This document shows positions 28,730 through 38,560 of a DNA stretch of 64,000 nt, piece after piece (position 1 is the first letter of the stretch; each line of letters opens with the position of its first letter). A program made the position numbers and the translations under genes. The stretch is taken from positions 1 to 64,000 of the forward strand of contig NZ_MSZZ01000032.1 of assembly GCF_002093975.1 (NCBI RefSeq), given 5' to 3'. Source of the stretch: Thermoactinospora rubra (lineage in GTDB: Bacteria; Actinomycetota; Actinomycetes; Streptosporangiales; Streptosporangiaceae). The notes below the pieces were generated by a model. The model was not told where the DNA came from, did not search any database, and was given only the letters and a program-made list of their open reading frames with translations.

Positions 28730-29395
28730 TCATGAGGCGGCGGGAAGAACCCGCACGAGATAGTCGGCCAGCTCGCCCGGCCGCGACAACATCACCATGT
28801 GGCTGCCGGGCATCTCGTCCGGGGTGACGCCGAGCCGCTCCTTCACGTGGCGGCGCACGAACTCGGGAGTGAAGAAACGGTCGTCGCTGCAGAGCAGGTA
28901 TCGCGTGGGAACCTCCGGCCAGCCGGCCAGCGGCCACGGTTCGTAGTAGGCGCGGTCCATGGACATGCTCTCGGCGAGCGCGCTGTCGTGGGCCATCACC
29001 CGGTCGGCCAGATCGCGCGGGACGTCGTGAAGGTAGAGCTCGTATTCGTCCTCGATGCCGGACGACTGCCATCCGCTGCGTTCCCACCAGTCCTCCGGCG
29101 TCTCACCGGGACTCGGGATCATGGCGGTCACCATGACGAGCGCGGCGGCACTGGTACGCGCGCAGACGAGAGGGCCGACGAATCCGCCCCAGGAGTGGGC
29201 CACCACCACGAGGGGCCGGCGCTCGCCGGTCGCCTGGACGACGGCGTCCGCGTAGTCCCAAAGCCCGGCCTGGGGGTCGGACATCGGCAGGTTCACCGCG
29301 ACCGTGTCGTGCCCGCGGCTGCGGAGTTCGGCTTCGACCAGGTGCCAGTCGAAGGCACTCCCGCCGCCGCCGTGGATGAGAGCGAAGGTTGTCAT
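28730..29395 (-). CDS. Alpha/beta-hydrolase fold protein
   Basis: 221-residue esterase-like hydrolase. ALIHGGGGSAFDW forms the oxyanion region, AHSWGG gives nucleophile Ser68, His199 lies in GSHMVML and the acid is probably Asp171 or Asp172 in CSDDRFF. This subgroup (EstA/salicylate esterase-like) cleaves small esters. No signal peptide is seen, so it is cytoplasmic. It stands alone between an MptB-like gene and a large membrane protein. Confidence 0.85.
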   Translation of the reverse strand: MTTFALIHGGGGSAFDWHLVEAELRSRGHDTVAVNLPMSDPQAGLWDYADAVVQATGERRPLVVVAHSWGGFVGPLVCARTSAAALVMVTAMIPSPGETPEDWWERSGWQSSGIEDEYELYLHDVPRDLADRVMAHDSALAESMSMDRAYYEPWPLAGWPEVPTRYLLCSDDRFFTPEFVRRHVKERLGVTPDEMPGSHMVMLSRPGELADYLVRVLPAAS

Positions 29396-29546
29396 GACGG
29401 TACTGACCGGCGGCGGCGCGGAAACTCATCGGCGCTGCCCAGGGCACTTCGGATGATCAAGCTGCCGTTGGATGCCTGGATGCCTGGGTACCGTGGCGAG
29501 GCTTGGGCGCCGTCGCGGGGTGTCGTCTGGTGTCGTCGCCGCGTGG

Positions 29547-32036
29547 TTACGGCTCCGGCGTCGCCCGCCGCGTCGGCGAGGACGGCAGTGCGTCTGGAGG
29601 CGCGGCGAGTTGCAGGGCGCGTACGGAGGCCGCCAGCGCCAGAGGGACCGCGACCGTGAGCGCCATGGCCGGGATGGCGATGCCCGAGTCGTTGACCAGG
29701 AAGCCGATCAAGGCACACGTGAGCGCGCCGAACAGGCCGGCCCGGAGCGGTGGCGCCAGAGCGTAGGCCTGGCCCAGAGCCGAGGCGCCCCAGCGGGAAG
29801 GCCGGTCGAGGACCAGGAACAGGAAGGCCAGCGCCACCAGGGACAGCAGGGTCAGCGACCAGTTCCCGACCGTGACGCCGATCATGGCGCTGAACTTGCG
29901 GCCGATCACCGTCAGCGCCGAGCCGTCGAGGATCTGCTGGACGAACGTGCCGAGGTGCGTGCGCTGCGTCGCGGGGCGGAGCCAGTCGGCGAACGCCAGC
30001 GAACCGATGACCAGCGCCCCGGCCAGGCCCACCACGATCAGCTTGACGATCGAGACCCGGCGCCCGGACAGCAGGATCAGGAACACGGCGAGCCCGACCA
30101 CGAAGGGCGGTACGCCACCGAAGTCGGCGCCCCAGGCCGGCCAGCCGTCCGCGAAGACAGCCAGGAGCCCGTACGCCGCGCAGGCCAGGACGACGAGCAC
30201 GCGGGACACCCCCCGGCGCAGGAGCCATTGCGCCGCTCCGGCCAGAGCCAGGATGGTCCCCGTGGAGTAGACGGCGAACGCGATGTTGCTGAAGCCGTAG
30301 AACCGCCCGCCGGTCACCGGCTCGTATCCCGTGACGGCGTTCACCTGGAGGCTGGAGCCGGTCATCACGTCGATCAGCAGCGCGAGTGACGTCACACCGG
30401 CGACGACGGTGAGCGGGCCCAGCACGTGGCTGCGCCACGGCCCCGCGAAGGCGATCGCCGTGATCAGCCCGGCGAACGCCAGGATGGTGGCGATCACGCC
30501 GATCATGGGGGCGGGGAGGTTCCACCACGGCGCCAGCTGGGCCAGGAAGGTGGCCACCGCGATCGAGCCGCTGACCACCGCGACGACCTGCACGGCCGCC
30601 AGCACCCGGGACACCGCCGCACCGGACCCGCCGGCCTCCGCACGGCCTGCCGTTCCCCCGCCTGGTGTTCCGGCACCGCCTGACGTTCCAGCGCCCGCAG
30701 CTGGGTTCTCCGCTGCCGGGGTGGCCTCCGGCCCGCCGCCTCCTGCCTGGGGCCTGCCGGTCCCGGTGACCTCTGTCCGCGCGCCTCGCGTCCACGTGTC
30801 TTGTGCCGCCTGTGCCCGTCTCCCTCGCACCGGGACGCTCTCCGGCCGGATCTCCCGCGCCCCGGTTTCGTCTCCAGCGGCTTGCGCGGGCACGGCCCCA
30901 CCCACGGAGCCTGCCGGCGTGGAAGCCGCCGGCTCGGAGCCGGCGACGGCACGGGACCTGCGACGGAAGATCGCCGCGGCCGTCACGTAGAACAGCAACT
31001 GAAGCGTCACGAACACCGCGAAGAACGGCCCCCGGACGTCACGCAACACCTGGCTCGCCAGGTTTTGGTCCGCCAGGCCCGACACCGTCTGGCCGACGCC
31101 CGCCGCCCCGCCGCCATTGGCCCAAGCGCGGCCGACGATCGTGGCGGGCGGCTCCAGGCCGAGCAGCTCCAGCGCGGTCGCCGTCAGGTCGGTGATGGTG
31201 ACGAGCCCGTCCTGGCGGGTGGAGGTCGCCGTCAGATAGCCGGGACGGTACGGCCCGCCGCGCGCCATCGCGACGTGGAGCTGCGCGTTCACGCCGGTGT
31301 CCGACACCCCGGCCACCAGGACCGCGGTGTCCGGCGGCAGCTTGCCGAGCAGCGCCCCGACTCGCTGGTCGGCGCGCGTGACCGCGGCCCGCCTTTCCTC
31401 GGCGGGCAGGTCGCGCGGGAAGCCGAGCTCGTCGCGCGGCCGCGCGAGCCACGCCTCCGCCAGATCTCCCGCCTCCAGGGCGACGAGCGAGTATTGCCGC
31501 AGGTCGGCCACGTCCGCCGGGGAGCTCGCGTAGGCGGTGACCTTCCCGGACGAGTCGGCCACGCCCAGCGCCGCCCCGGGCCCGATCGCCAGGACCTTCC
31601 CTCCGGCGTCGGCGACGAGCTGCCCCAGCGTGCCGATGCGCGCGTCGAACCCCGTGGTGTCCTGGTGGGCGGCCAGCTCGGCCCAGCCGGGAACCGTGGT
31701 GCCCCGCGGCGCCGGAGCCGGGGAGCATCCCCGGCCGGGAGCTCCGGCGCGCTGCCCGGCCGAGACGGTGAGCCAGCCCTGCACGGGACACGTGACGCCA
31801 CGGTCGGGCGGGGGCACGGCCCGCGTGGACATCGACGCGACGGCGCTCTCCCCGACGAGCCGCCACAGGTTGGGGGTGCCGCGCTCGGACAGGTCGCTCC
31901 ACCGCAGGCCCGGGACGCCGACGACGGCCACCCGGCCCTGGCCGCTCGCCACGCCGGCCGCCGCGGCGGCAGCCGTGCCCAGGACCGGGACGGCTGCCAG
32001 CGCGGACAGCAGCACGAGCACGGCGAGACGGCGCAT
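29547..32036 (-). CDS. Large membrane protein with alkaline-phosphatase-like extracellular domain
   Basis: 829-residue protein. A signal peptide (LAVLVLLSALAAVPVLG) leads to an extracellular domain of about 340 residues (VVGVPGLRWSDL, VAGVSDTG, DLTATALELLG) resembling phosphodiesterase/alkaline-phosphatase-fold proteins, but I do not see a full metal site. A low-complexity Gly/Pro/Ala linker (about 385-515) precedes some ten membrane helices. I start at ATG 32036 because the signal peptide begins there. It diverges from the GT87 gene by 61 bases, so a shared promoter region is likely. Function is not known; an envelope-glycan role is inferred from context. Confidence 0.7.
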   Translation of the reverse strand: MRRLAVLVLLSALAAVPVLGTAAAAAAGVASGQGRVAVVGVPGLRWSDLSERGTPNLWRLVGESAVASMSTRAVPPPDRGVTCPVQGWLTVSAGQRAGAPGRGCSPAPAPRGTTVPGWAELAAHQDTTGFDARIGTLGQLVADAGGKVLAIGPGAALGVADSSGKVTAYASSPADVADLRQYSLVALEAGDLAEAWLARPRDELGFPRDLPAEERRAAVTRADQRVGALLGKLPPDTAVLVAGVSDTGVNAQLHVAMARGGPYRPGYLTATSTRQDGLVTITDLTATALELLGLEPPATIVGRAWANGGGAAGVGQTVSGLADQNLASQVLRDVRGPFFAVFVTLQLLFYVTAAAIFRRRSRAVAGSEPAASTPAGSVGGAVPAQAAGDETGAREIRPESVPVRGRRAQAAQDTWTRGARTEVTGTGRPQAGGGGPEATPAAENPAAGAGTSGGAGTPGGGTAGRAEAGGSGAAVSRVLAAVQVVAVVSGSIAVATFLAQLAPWWNLPAPMIGVIATILAFAGLITAIAFAGPWRSHVLGPLTVVAGVTSLALLIDVMTGSSLQVNAVTGYEPVTGGRFYGFSNIAFAVYSTGTILALAGAAQWLLRRGVSRVLVVLACAAYGLLAVFADGWPAWGADFGGVPPFVVGLAVFLILLSGRRVSIVKLIVVGLAGALVIGSLAFADWLRPATQRTHLGTFVQQILDGSALTVIGRKFSAMIGVTVGNWSLTLLSLVALAFLFLVLDRPSRWGASALGQAYALAPPLRAGLFGALTCALIGFLVNDSGIAIPAMALTVAVPLALAASVRALQLAAPPDALPSSPTRRATPEP

Positions 32037-32097
32037 GGTGGCAAACCCCCGATGGTGTGGAACCCGCGGATCTGGACTCACGGTAACGTGCCGGGAC

Positions 32098-33294
32098 GTG
32101 ACACGAGGCGCCCGGCACCTGTGGGTGTGGACAACCGCGGGGTTGATCATCCTCCTGGGGATAACCCCGCTCGTCGAGTACTGGCTGACCAATCCCGACG
32201 ACCAGCGCCTGGTCGATCTCGACGTCTACCGCACCGGCGGCCAGATGGTGCTGGAAGGCCGCCCGGTCTACGACTTCTTCACCCCCGCGCCGCAGCTGCT
32301 GCCCTTCACCTATCCGCCCGTGGCGGCGCTGCTGGCCGTACCGCTGGCGATGATGTCGTGGGAGACCGCCCAGTGGGTGTGGACCGCCGGGATCTTCCTC
32401 GCCCTGGGCGTCACCGTGGCGTACTCCTTCCGGGAGTCGCTGGGCGACCGTCTGGCGCTCGGGAAGCACGCCGCCTGGCTGTTCGCGTTCCTGGTGGTCG
32501 CGTGCTCCTACCTCATGCCCATCAGGGACCAGGTCAGGTTCGGCCAGGTCGACATCCTGCTGGTCGCCCTCTGCCTGGCCGACTGCGTGGCCAGGCGGCC
32601 CTGGTGGCCGCGCGGGCTGCTGATCGGGCTGGCGACCGCCGTGAAGCTCACGCCCGGTGTCTTCCTGATCTATCTCCTCATAACCCGCCAATGGCGGACC
32701 TTCTGGATCGCGACCCTCGTGACCGCCCTCCTGACGCTGCTGCCGTTCGCCGTCATCCCGCAGGACGCGGCCGACTTCTGGTTCTCGGCCCTGCTCGACC
32801 CCGAGCGTCTCGGCTCGAACGCCGCCACCACCAACCAGTCGACGAGGGGCATGCTGATCCGCCTCTACCTGCCCTCCGACCTGCTCACCTCCTTGATCTG
32901 GCTGGCTCTGGTCGCCGTGGTCGGCTGGTACGGCTTCCGCCACGCCAGGCAGGCCTACCTCGCCAAGGACACGATGACCGCGGTGGCGCTGGTGGGCCTG
33001 ATGGCCGTACTGCTCTCGCCGGTCGCCTGGATCCACCACCTGGCCTGGGTGGTCGTCGTGCTCGGCGCGATCGCGGGAAACGGAGCCGACCCCGTGCGCC
33101 TGCGCGTGGCCACGGGCGTGTGGCTGTACTACGTGGTGCCGATCCCCTGGTGGGGCGTGGCGTTGCGGGCGGTGGAGATCCCCGTGGTGAGCCCGGTGCT
33201 CGGCAGGATCGTGCAGAACGCCTTCGGCCTGGGGGCGCTCGCCCTGGTATGGGTCCTGGGCACGTGGCTGCCGAAACGGCGCTACTCTTTGTGA
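32098..33294 (+). CDS. GT87-family polyprenol-phosphate sugar transferase
   Basis: 398-residue GT-C protein with about ten helices. The first periplasmic loop has DLDVYRTGG with the catalytic-type aspartates, and PFTYPPVAALLAVPL and RFGQVDILL follow as in the GT87 (PimE-like) mannosyltransferases. GTG 32098 is used because it starts right before the first helix. It is followed after one base by the DUF4446 gene. Confidence 0.83.
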   Translation: MTRGARHLWVWTTAGLIILLGITPLVEYWLTNPDDQRLVDLDVYRTGGQMVLEGRPVYDFFTPAPQLLPFTYPPVAALLAVPLAMMSWETAQWVWTAGIFLALGVTVAYSFRESLGDRLALGKHAAWLFAFLVVACSYLMPIRDQVRFGQVDILLVALCLADCVARRPWWPRGLLIGLATAVKLTPGVFLIYLLITRQWRTFWIATLVTALLTLLPFAVIPQDAADFWFSALLDPERLGSNAATTNQSTRGMLIRLYLPSDLLTSLIWLALVAVVGWYGFRHARQAYLAKDTMTAVALVGLMAVLLSPVAWIHHLAWVVVVLGAIAGNGADPVRLRVATGVWLYYVVPIPWWGVALRAVEIPVVSPVLGRIVQNAFGLGALALVWVLGTWLPKRRYSL

Positions 33295-33295
33295 T

Positions 33296-33724
33296 GTGTT
33301 GGTTACCGCATGGGTGGCCGTTGGGCTCCTGGCCGGGGCCGGCGGCGTCGTCATCGGCTACGTCGCGCTCAGGCGGGCGCGCGCCGCGGTCGACGAGTGC
33401 CGTCAGGCGCTGGCCAGGCAGACCGCCGCGGGCGCGAACGGCGACCTCAAGGCGATCCGCGACGTGGCCGTCTACCGTTACGACGCGCTGGAGGAGATGG
33501 CGGGCCGCCTGTCGTTCTCGATCGCGATGATCAACGGCCTCGGCGACGGCATCGTCCTGACCTCCATCAACGGGCGGTCCGAGACGCGCACCTACGTCCG
33601 CCCGGTGGTCGGCGGCAAGGGCGCCCAGCCCCTCTCGCCCGAGGAGGAGGAAGCCGTCCGGGCGGCCAGGCTGGGCCTCGGTCCCGTGTTTGAACCTCAC
33701 ATGGCAAGACGGTCGTTACCCTAG
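33296..33724 (+). CDS. DUF4446 family membrane-anchored protein
   Basis: 142-residue protein with one N-terminal helix (about 4-24), a short coiled coil and the DUF4446 signature RDVAVYRYDALEEMAGRLSF followed by SIAMINGLGDGIVLTS. The family is widespread and uncharacterised. GTG 33296 begins one base after the GT87 stop and the gene ends four bases before pheA, so it belongs to the same transcript. Confidence 0.87.
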   Translation: MLVTAWVAVGLLAGAGGVVIGYVALRRARAAVDECRQALARQTAAGANGDLKAIRDVAVYRYDALEEMAGRLSFSIAMINGLGDGIVLTSINGRSETRTYVRPVVGGKGAQPLSPEEEEAVRAARLGLGPVFEPHMARRSLP

Positions 33725-33728
33725 GGAT

Positions 33729-34646
33729 ATGCGTCTCGCCTATCTCGGTCCGGAAGGCACCTTTTCGGAGGAAGCGCTGCGCACGCTTGCTCCCGAAGCC
33801 GAGCGCCTGCCATACCCCAATGTCAGCGCGGCCCTGAACGCCGCGCGCTCCGGCGAGGCCGACGGCGCGGTGGTGCCGCTGGAGAACTCGCTCGAGGGCG
33901 CGATCACCACGACGCTCGACGAGTTCGCGTGGGGCGAGCCGCTGCACATCACCGCCGAGCTGCTGCTGCCCGTGCGGTTCTCGCTGCTGGCGCGGCCCGG
34001 CACCGAGATGAGGAACATCAAGCGCCTCTACTCACACCCGGCCGCGCTGACGCAGTGCCGCGGGTTCATCGCGCGGGAGCTGCCCGACGCCTACGTGGTG
34101 GCCGCGCCGTCGACGGCGGCGGCGGCCCAGGAGGTGTCGCTGCCCGGCTCGCCGTACGACGCGGCGATCGCGGCGCCGATCGCCGGCGAGGTGTACGGCC
34201 TGCGGGAGATCGCCTCCGACATCGGCGACAGGTCCGACACGGTCACGCGGTTCGTGAAAGTGTCGCTGCCCGGCGAGCTTCCGGCGCCGACGGGCAGGGA
34301 CCGCACGACGCTCGTCGTCTTCCTGGCCGACGACCACCCCGGCGCGCTGCTGGAGATGCTCACCGAGTTCGCGGTGCGCGGCGTCAACCTGACGCGCATC
34401 GAGTCCCGGCCCACCGGCGAGGGGATCGGGCGCTACTTCTTCCACTTCGACTTCGAGGGGCACGTGGCCGACGCACGTGTCGGCGAGGCCCTGTCGGGCC
34501 TGCACCGGGTCTGCGGCGACCTGCGGTTCCTGGGCAGCTACCCGCGGGCCGACGGCGTCGCGCCGCAGATCAAGAGGGGTACGGCCGACGCCGACTTCGC
34601 CGAGGCGGCCGAGTGGCTGAGCCGCATCCGGGCGGGGCTGGCCTGA
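33729..34646 (+). CDS. pheA: Prephenate dehydratase
   Basis: 305-residue enzyme that converts prephenate to phenylpyruvate in phenylalanine synthesis. The catalytic domain (1-185) begins LAYLGPEGTFSEEA and includes the conserved SDTVTRF before the regulatory ACT domain (about 200-280; PGALLEMLTEF, NLTRIESRP). ATG 33729 is preceded by TAGGGAT. ACT domains allow feedback by phenylalanine. serS follows after 58 bases. Confidence 0.95.
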   Translation: MRLAYLGPEGTFSEEALRTLAPEAERLPYPNVSAALNAARSGEADGAVVPLENSLEGAITTTLDEFAWGEPLHITAELLLPVRFSLLARPGTEMRNIKRLYSHPAALTQCRGFIARELPDAYVVAAPSTAAAAQEVSLPGSPYDAAIAAPIAGEVYGLREIASDIGDRSDTVTRFVKVSLPGELPAPTGRDRTTLVVFLADDHPGALLEMLTEFAVRGVNLTRIESRPTGEGIGRYFFHFDFEGHVADARVGEALSGLHRVCGDLRFLGSYPRADGVAPQIKRGTADADFAEAAEWLSRIRAGLA

Positions 34647-34704
34647 AAACCCGCGGGGCGGAATACACGAGCGAAGCGCCGCCGGAGGTCGGTAGCCTTG
34701 GTAC

Positions 34705-35967
34705 GTGATTGACCTGCGAACCCTTCGTGAGGACCCCGACAGGCTGCGTGCTTCGCAGCGCGCCCGCGGCGAGGACGAATCGGTCGTCGACTCGCTGCTC
34801 GACCTCGACGAGCGTCGTCGTTCCGCGCTGGCGTCGTTCGAGTCGCTGCGCGCCGAGCAGAAGTCCCTGGGCAAGTCGGTCTCCAAGGCGTCCGGCGAGG
34901 AGAAGCAGGCCCTGCTCGACCGCGCCAAGGAGCTGGCCGCGCAGGTCAAGGCGGCCGAGGCGGAGGCGGAGAAGCTCGGCGCCGAGCTCGACGAGCTGCT
35001 GCAGACCGTCCCCAACATCGTCGACCCCGAGGCGCCCCACGGCGGCGAGGACGACTACGTCGTGCTGGAGACGGTCGGCACGCCGCGCGAGTTCGACTTC
35101 GAGCCCCGCGACCACGTGGAGCTGGGCGAGCTGCTCGGCGCCATCGACCTCGACCGCGGCGCCAAGGTCTCCGGCGCGCGGTTCTACTTCCTGCGCGGCG
35201 TCGGCGCCCGCCTGCAGCTCGGCCTGCTCAACATGGCCATGCAGCAGGCGATCGAGGCCGGGTTCGTCCCCATGATCACTCCGGTGCTGGTCAAGCCGGA
35301 GACCATGCAGGGCACCGGCTTCCACGTCGCCCACGACAAGGAGATCTACCGCCTGCCCGAGGACGACCTCTACCTGGTCGGCACCAGCGAGGTGTCGCTG
35401 GCCGGCTACCACGCCGACGAGATCCTCGACGCCAAGGACCTGCCGCTGCGCTATGCGGGATGGTCCTCGTGCTTCCGGCGCGAGGCCGGCTCCTACGGCA
35501 AGGACACCCGCGGCATCATCCGCGTCCACCAGTTCGACAAGGTCGAGATGTTCTCCTACTGCCGGCCGGAGGACTCGCGCGAGGAGCACCTGCGGCTGCT
35601 GAACTGGGAGAAGGAGATGCTCGCCAAGATCGAGATCCCGTACCGGATCATCGACACGGCCGCGGGCGACCTGGGCATGTCGGCGGCGCGCAAGTTCGAC
35701 TGCGAGGGCTGGATCCCCACCCAGGGCCGCTACCGCGAGCTGACCTCGACCTCCAACTGCACGGAGTTCCAGGCCCGGCGCCTGTCGGTCCGCTACCGCG
35801 ACAAGGACGGCAGGCCGCAGACCGCCGCGACGCTGAACGGCACGCTGGCCACCACGCGGTGGATCGTGGCGATCCTGGAGAACCACCAGCAGAAGGACGG
35901 CTCCGTGGTCGTCCCGAAGGCGCTGCGCCCCTACGTGGGCCTCGACGTCCTGGAGCCGGTCAAGTAG
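34705..35967 (+). CDS. serS: Seryl-tRNA synthetase
   Basis: 420-residue class II synthetase that charges tRNA-Ser, two isoacceptors of which are in this window. The N-terminal tRNA-binding coiled coil spans about 30-100; the catalytic core has motif 2 ([20 protein letters not shown]) and motif 3 ([18 protein letters not shown]). The start is GTG 34705. The nearest GGAGG is about 20 bases upstream, farther than normal. Confidence 0.96.
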   Translation: MIDLRTLREDPDRLRASQRARGEDESVVDSLLDLDERRRSALASFESLRAEQKSLGKSVSKASGEEKQALLDRAKELAAQVKAAEAEAEKLGAELDELLQTVPNIVDPEAPHGGEDDYVVLETVGTPREFDFEPRDHVELGELLGAIDLDRGAKVSGARFYFLRGVGARLQLGLLNMAMQQAIEAGFVPMITPVLVKPETMQGTGFHVAHDKEIYRLPEDDLYLVGTSEVSLAGYHADEILDAKDLPLRYAGWSSCFRREAGSYGKDTRGIIRVHQFDKVEMFSYCRPEDSREEHLRLLNWEKEMLAKIEIPYRIIDTAAGDLGMSAARKFDCEGWIPTQGRYRELTSTSNCTEFQARRLSVRYRDKDGRPQTAATLNGTLATTRWIVAILENHQQKDGSVVVPKALRPYVGLDVLEPVK

Positions 35968-35975
35968 CAGGCCGT

Positions 35976-36020
35976 GGCGCCCGCCGTACACCCCGGGGAT
36001 CGGGCCGTACGGCGGGCGCC
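35976..36020. terminator. Hairpin terminator between serS and the lipoprotein gene
   Basis: A perfect 14-bp stem (GGCGCCCGCCGTAC, 35976-35989, with 36007-36020) encloses a 17-base loop, placed nine bases after the serS stop and between convergent genes. There is no T-run, as is common for terminators in this GC range. Confidence 0.65.
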
Positions 36021-36066
36021 TCCGGCTCGGCGGTGAAGGCCCGGCCGGGCACGCCTCAAGGGCCTG

Positions 36067-37113
36067 TCACCCGGCCCGGCGCCGGCGGACGTAGGTCAAT
36101 CCGGTTACGGCGGCGGCCAGGCCGAGCACGACGGCCGCCACCGCCGCGCCGCCGTAGGAGGCGAGCCACCCGGCGGACCACAGCCAGAACGGCGCGAGCA
36201 CGGCGATGGACACCGCCAGGCCGCTCGACACCGCCCGGGTGATCGCCGGGCCGCCGAGCTTGGAGGTGGCCGCGACCGCCCAGGCGACGAGCGCGACCAC
36301 CGCGCCGGTCAGCGTGCCGAGCACGCCCAGCAGCGCAAGCAGCGGCTCGTCCGTCAAGATGCCGAGGGAGAATACGGCGCCCGCCGTGCCGATGCCCGCG
36401 AGCACGCCCAGGGTCTTTCTGGCCCGCCGGTCGGCAGCGGCCAGGAAGAAGCCCACGGTCAGCGCCCACAGCCCGGCCAGCACCGCCGCGGCACTCTCCT
36501 GTCCGATGAGCTCGCCCGGCTGGATCGACGGCATGGCGGCGCTCTCCCTCAGCTCCCCGTCGCCGTCGACGGTGTACCGGCGCCAGACGCCCGTCTCGTC
36601 GCGGACGGTCAGCCCGTAGGAGCCGTTGGCCACCGCGACCACGTGCCGTCCCGAGGGGCGCTTCTGCACGGCGACCGCGCGCGACCGCAGGCTCTCGTCG
36701 CGGGCCGTATCCAGGGCGCGTTCCAGCAGCTCCACGCGCTCGGGCGGGATGGACCACGCCGGGCGGAACGTGCTGCCGCCGTCGGCCGACTGCTCCACGG
36801 CCAGCCGTCCGGGGACGACGCGGTAGCAGTACCCGCTCACGCAGGCGCTGGTGTGCACCACGACCTCGGGCTCGCTCACCGTCGCCGTCCAGGTCCTGCC
36901 GCCGTCGTGGGAGACCCAGCCGTCCTCCGCCGGGCGCGGGTCGCTGGGATAGGCGCCGTAGCCGGCGAAGGCGATGAGCGTGCCGTCCCGCTCCTCCACC
37001 GAGTTGACGGCCTCGGGAGGGGCGGACGGACCGCAGCCGGCCAGGGCGATCACGGCCAGCGGGGCGAGAGCCGCCAGCCGGAGCCGGAAGAACCTCCGTA
37101 GAACGCCGCTCAT
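36067..37113 (-). CDS. Lipoprotein with extracellular domain and polytopic C-terminus
   Basis: 348-residue protein of unknown function. The N-terminus is a lipoprotein signal ending in LAGC, then an extracellular domain (about 30-185) with two BNR-like turns (SHDGGRTW and SADGGSTF), as in beta-propeller sialidase-type repeats, then five or six membrane helices (about 190-340). A lipoprotein anchor followed by a polytopic tail is an uncommon layout. ATG 37113 is chosen on the signal peptide. Confidence 0.7.
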   Translation of the reverse strand: MSGVLRRFFRLRLAALAPLAVIALAGCGPSAPPEAVNSVEERDGTLIAFAGYGAYPSDPRPAEDGWVSHDGGRTWTATVSEPEVVVHTSACVSGYCYRVVPGRLAVEQSADGGSTFRPAWSIPPERVELLERALDTARDESLRSRAVAVQKRPSGRHVVAVANGSYGLTVRDETGVWRRYTVDGDGELRESAAMPSIQPGELIGQESAAAVLAGLWALTVGFFLAAADRRARKTLGVLAGIGTAGAVFSLGILTDEPLLALLGVLGTLTGAVVALVAWAVAATSKLGGPAITRAVSSGLAVSIAVLAPFWLWSAGWLASYGGAAVAAVVLGLAAAVTGLTYVRRRRAG

Positions 37114-37281
37114 AGTCGAATAGACGCGCGTGAAGATCCCGTGGTTCGTGCGGGTGCGCGTTTCGAGGCCCACCTGTGACCATGCCATGCCGGGAGGGCG
37201 CCCGGAAGCCTCGGAGGTGCCCGGAAAGGCGGGGGCTGTCCCGGACACGCCCAAGGCTTTGGAAGTGCCGGAAAACGCGAA

Positions 37282-37306
37282 CGGGACCCACCCGGAGGTG
37301 GATCCC
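37282..37306 (-). terminator. Hairpin after the cold-shock gene
   Basis: CGGGACCCACC and GGTGGATCCCG pair with one mismatch around a CGGA tetraloop, 23 bases beyond the csp stop. A plausible terminator for the leftward csp transcript. Confidence 0.55.
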
Positions 37307-37328
37307 GCTGCCGTTGGCCGTCTCTGAA

Positions 37329-37532
37329 TCAGAGGGCGCGGACCTGCGAGGCCTGCGGGCCCTTCTGACCCTGCGTGACCTCGAACTCGACCCGCTGGCC
37401 GTCCTCGAGCGAACGGTAGCCGTTGCCCTGGATCTCGGAGAAGTGAACGAACACGTCCGGCGCACCGCCGTCCGGGGCGATGAAGCCGTAGCCCTTTTCG
37501 GCGTTGAACCACTTGACGGTTCCCTGAGCCAT
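37329..37532 (-). CDS. Cold-shock protein (CspA family)
   Basis: 67-residue single cold-shock domain that melts RNA secondary structure. RNP1 (KGYGFIAP) and RNP2 (VFVHFS) are both intact, and the size is typical. The start ATG follows a GGAGAGC-type site. The leader of more than 100 bases upstream of it could contain thermosensitive structure, but I see no diagnostic cold box. Several csp copies per genome are usual, so induction by cold is not certain. Confidence 0.96.
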   Translation of the reverse strand: MAQGTVKWFNAEKGYGFIAPDGGAPDVFVHFSEIQGNGYRSLEDGQRVEFEVTQGQKGPQASQVRAL

Positions 37533-37752
37533 GAAGCTCTCCTCAGGATGGTGAAACTAAGGCAGCCGCACCTCGCGGCTCCCGGTGGTCGTACAGCAAG
37601 CACCCCTGGGTGGCTCAGACAAAGACGTGCTGGTCTTCACTTCGGGATCAGCTAATACAACGCTCCTTCATCTAACACCATCGAGAGCCCTCGGTGTTCC
37701 GCCACGGGGAAGATTTCTGGGCGGCCGCATCTCAGTGCAAACTGGAAGCGTC

Positions 37753-38550
37753 ATGGAAGTGCCCCGTCTCGTCGCCACCGACCTCGACGGAACAGCCCTG
37801 CGCAGCGACGGAACAGTCTCCCCCCGTACGGCTGCCGCCTTCGCGCGGGTGGAGGACGCCGGCGCGATGCTGGTGTTCGTCACAGGCCGCCCACCTCGGT
37901 GGATGAACTGCGTGGCGGGAACCGTACGCCACCGGGGCCTGGCGATCTGCGCCAACGGCGCCCTGGTCTACGACCTGCACAGCGAGAGGATCGTGGAGTC
38001 GCATCTGATCGACGCCGAGGTGGTCGCCGAGGTGGTCAGTCAGCTTCGAGCGAACTTCCCCGACCTCTCATTTTCGGTCGAGTACGAAGGCGGTTTTGCG
38101 CACGAGTCAGAATTCAGCCTCGGCGGCCTGGACCGGACGAGCGTGGCCGGGCTGCGCGTCGGCGCCGCCACGCTGACCGCGCGGCCGTGCTTCAAGCTGC
38201 TCGCGCTGCATCCCCGGATGGCGCCGGACGAGCTGCTGGCGGCCGTCCAGGAGCTCGTGGGGCACCTGGTGACCGCCACTCACTCCAGCGGCCGCGGGCT
38301 GATCGAGATGAGCGCGCACGGGGTGACGAAGGCCTCGGCGCTGGCCGCGCTCGCGGCACGCCACCAGATCAAGCCCGCCGAGGCCATCGCCTTCGGGGAC
38401 ATGCCCAACGACCTGCCCATGCTGAGCTGGGCGGGCACGTCGTACGCCGTGGCCAACGCCCATCCCGCCGTGCTGGCCGCGGTCGACCACGTGACCGCGG
38501 CCAACAACGACGACGGCGTCGCCCAGGTGCTGGAGACCCTGTTCGGGTGA
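37753..38550 (+). CDS. HAD-superfamily (Cof-type, IIB) phosphatase
   Basis: 265-residue phosphatase. Motif I is ATDLDGTALRSDG with the nucleophile Asp and acid Asp; motif II is FVTGRP; motif IV GDMPNDLPML binds Mg. The cap domain (about 85-190) is the IIB type, acting on small sugar phosphates or similar. ATG 37753 begins the domain; upstream in-frame sequence has no homology. Substrate unknown. Confidence 0.88.
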   Translation: MEVPRLVATDLDGTALRSDGTVSPRTAAAFARVEDAGAMLVFVTGRPPRWMNCVAGTVRHRGLAICANGALVYDLHSERIVESHLIDAEVVAEVVSQLRANFPDLSFSVEYEGGFAHESEFSLGGLDRTSVAGLRVGAATLTARPCFKLLALHPRMAPDELLAAVQELVGHLVTATHSSGRGLIEMSAHGVTKASALAALAARHQIKPAEAIAFGDMPNDLPMLSWAGTSYAVANAHPAVLAAVDHVTAANNDDGVAQVLETLFG

Positions 38551-38560
38551 CGGGAAGCCC

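Noticed and set aside
31039-33354. 771-codon minus-strand frame across two genes
   Set aside because: It spans the divergent promoter region of the GT87 gene and the membrane protein; both of those have strong domain evidence.
37130-37327. Short open frame with repeat-like peptide (EASEVPGKAG / KALEVPENAN)
   Set aside because: The two units are only loosely similar, there is no ribosome site and the region carries the csp terminator; more likely an intergenic accident.
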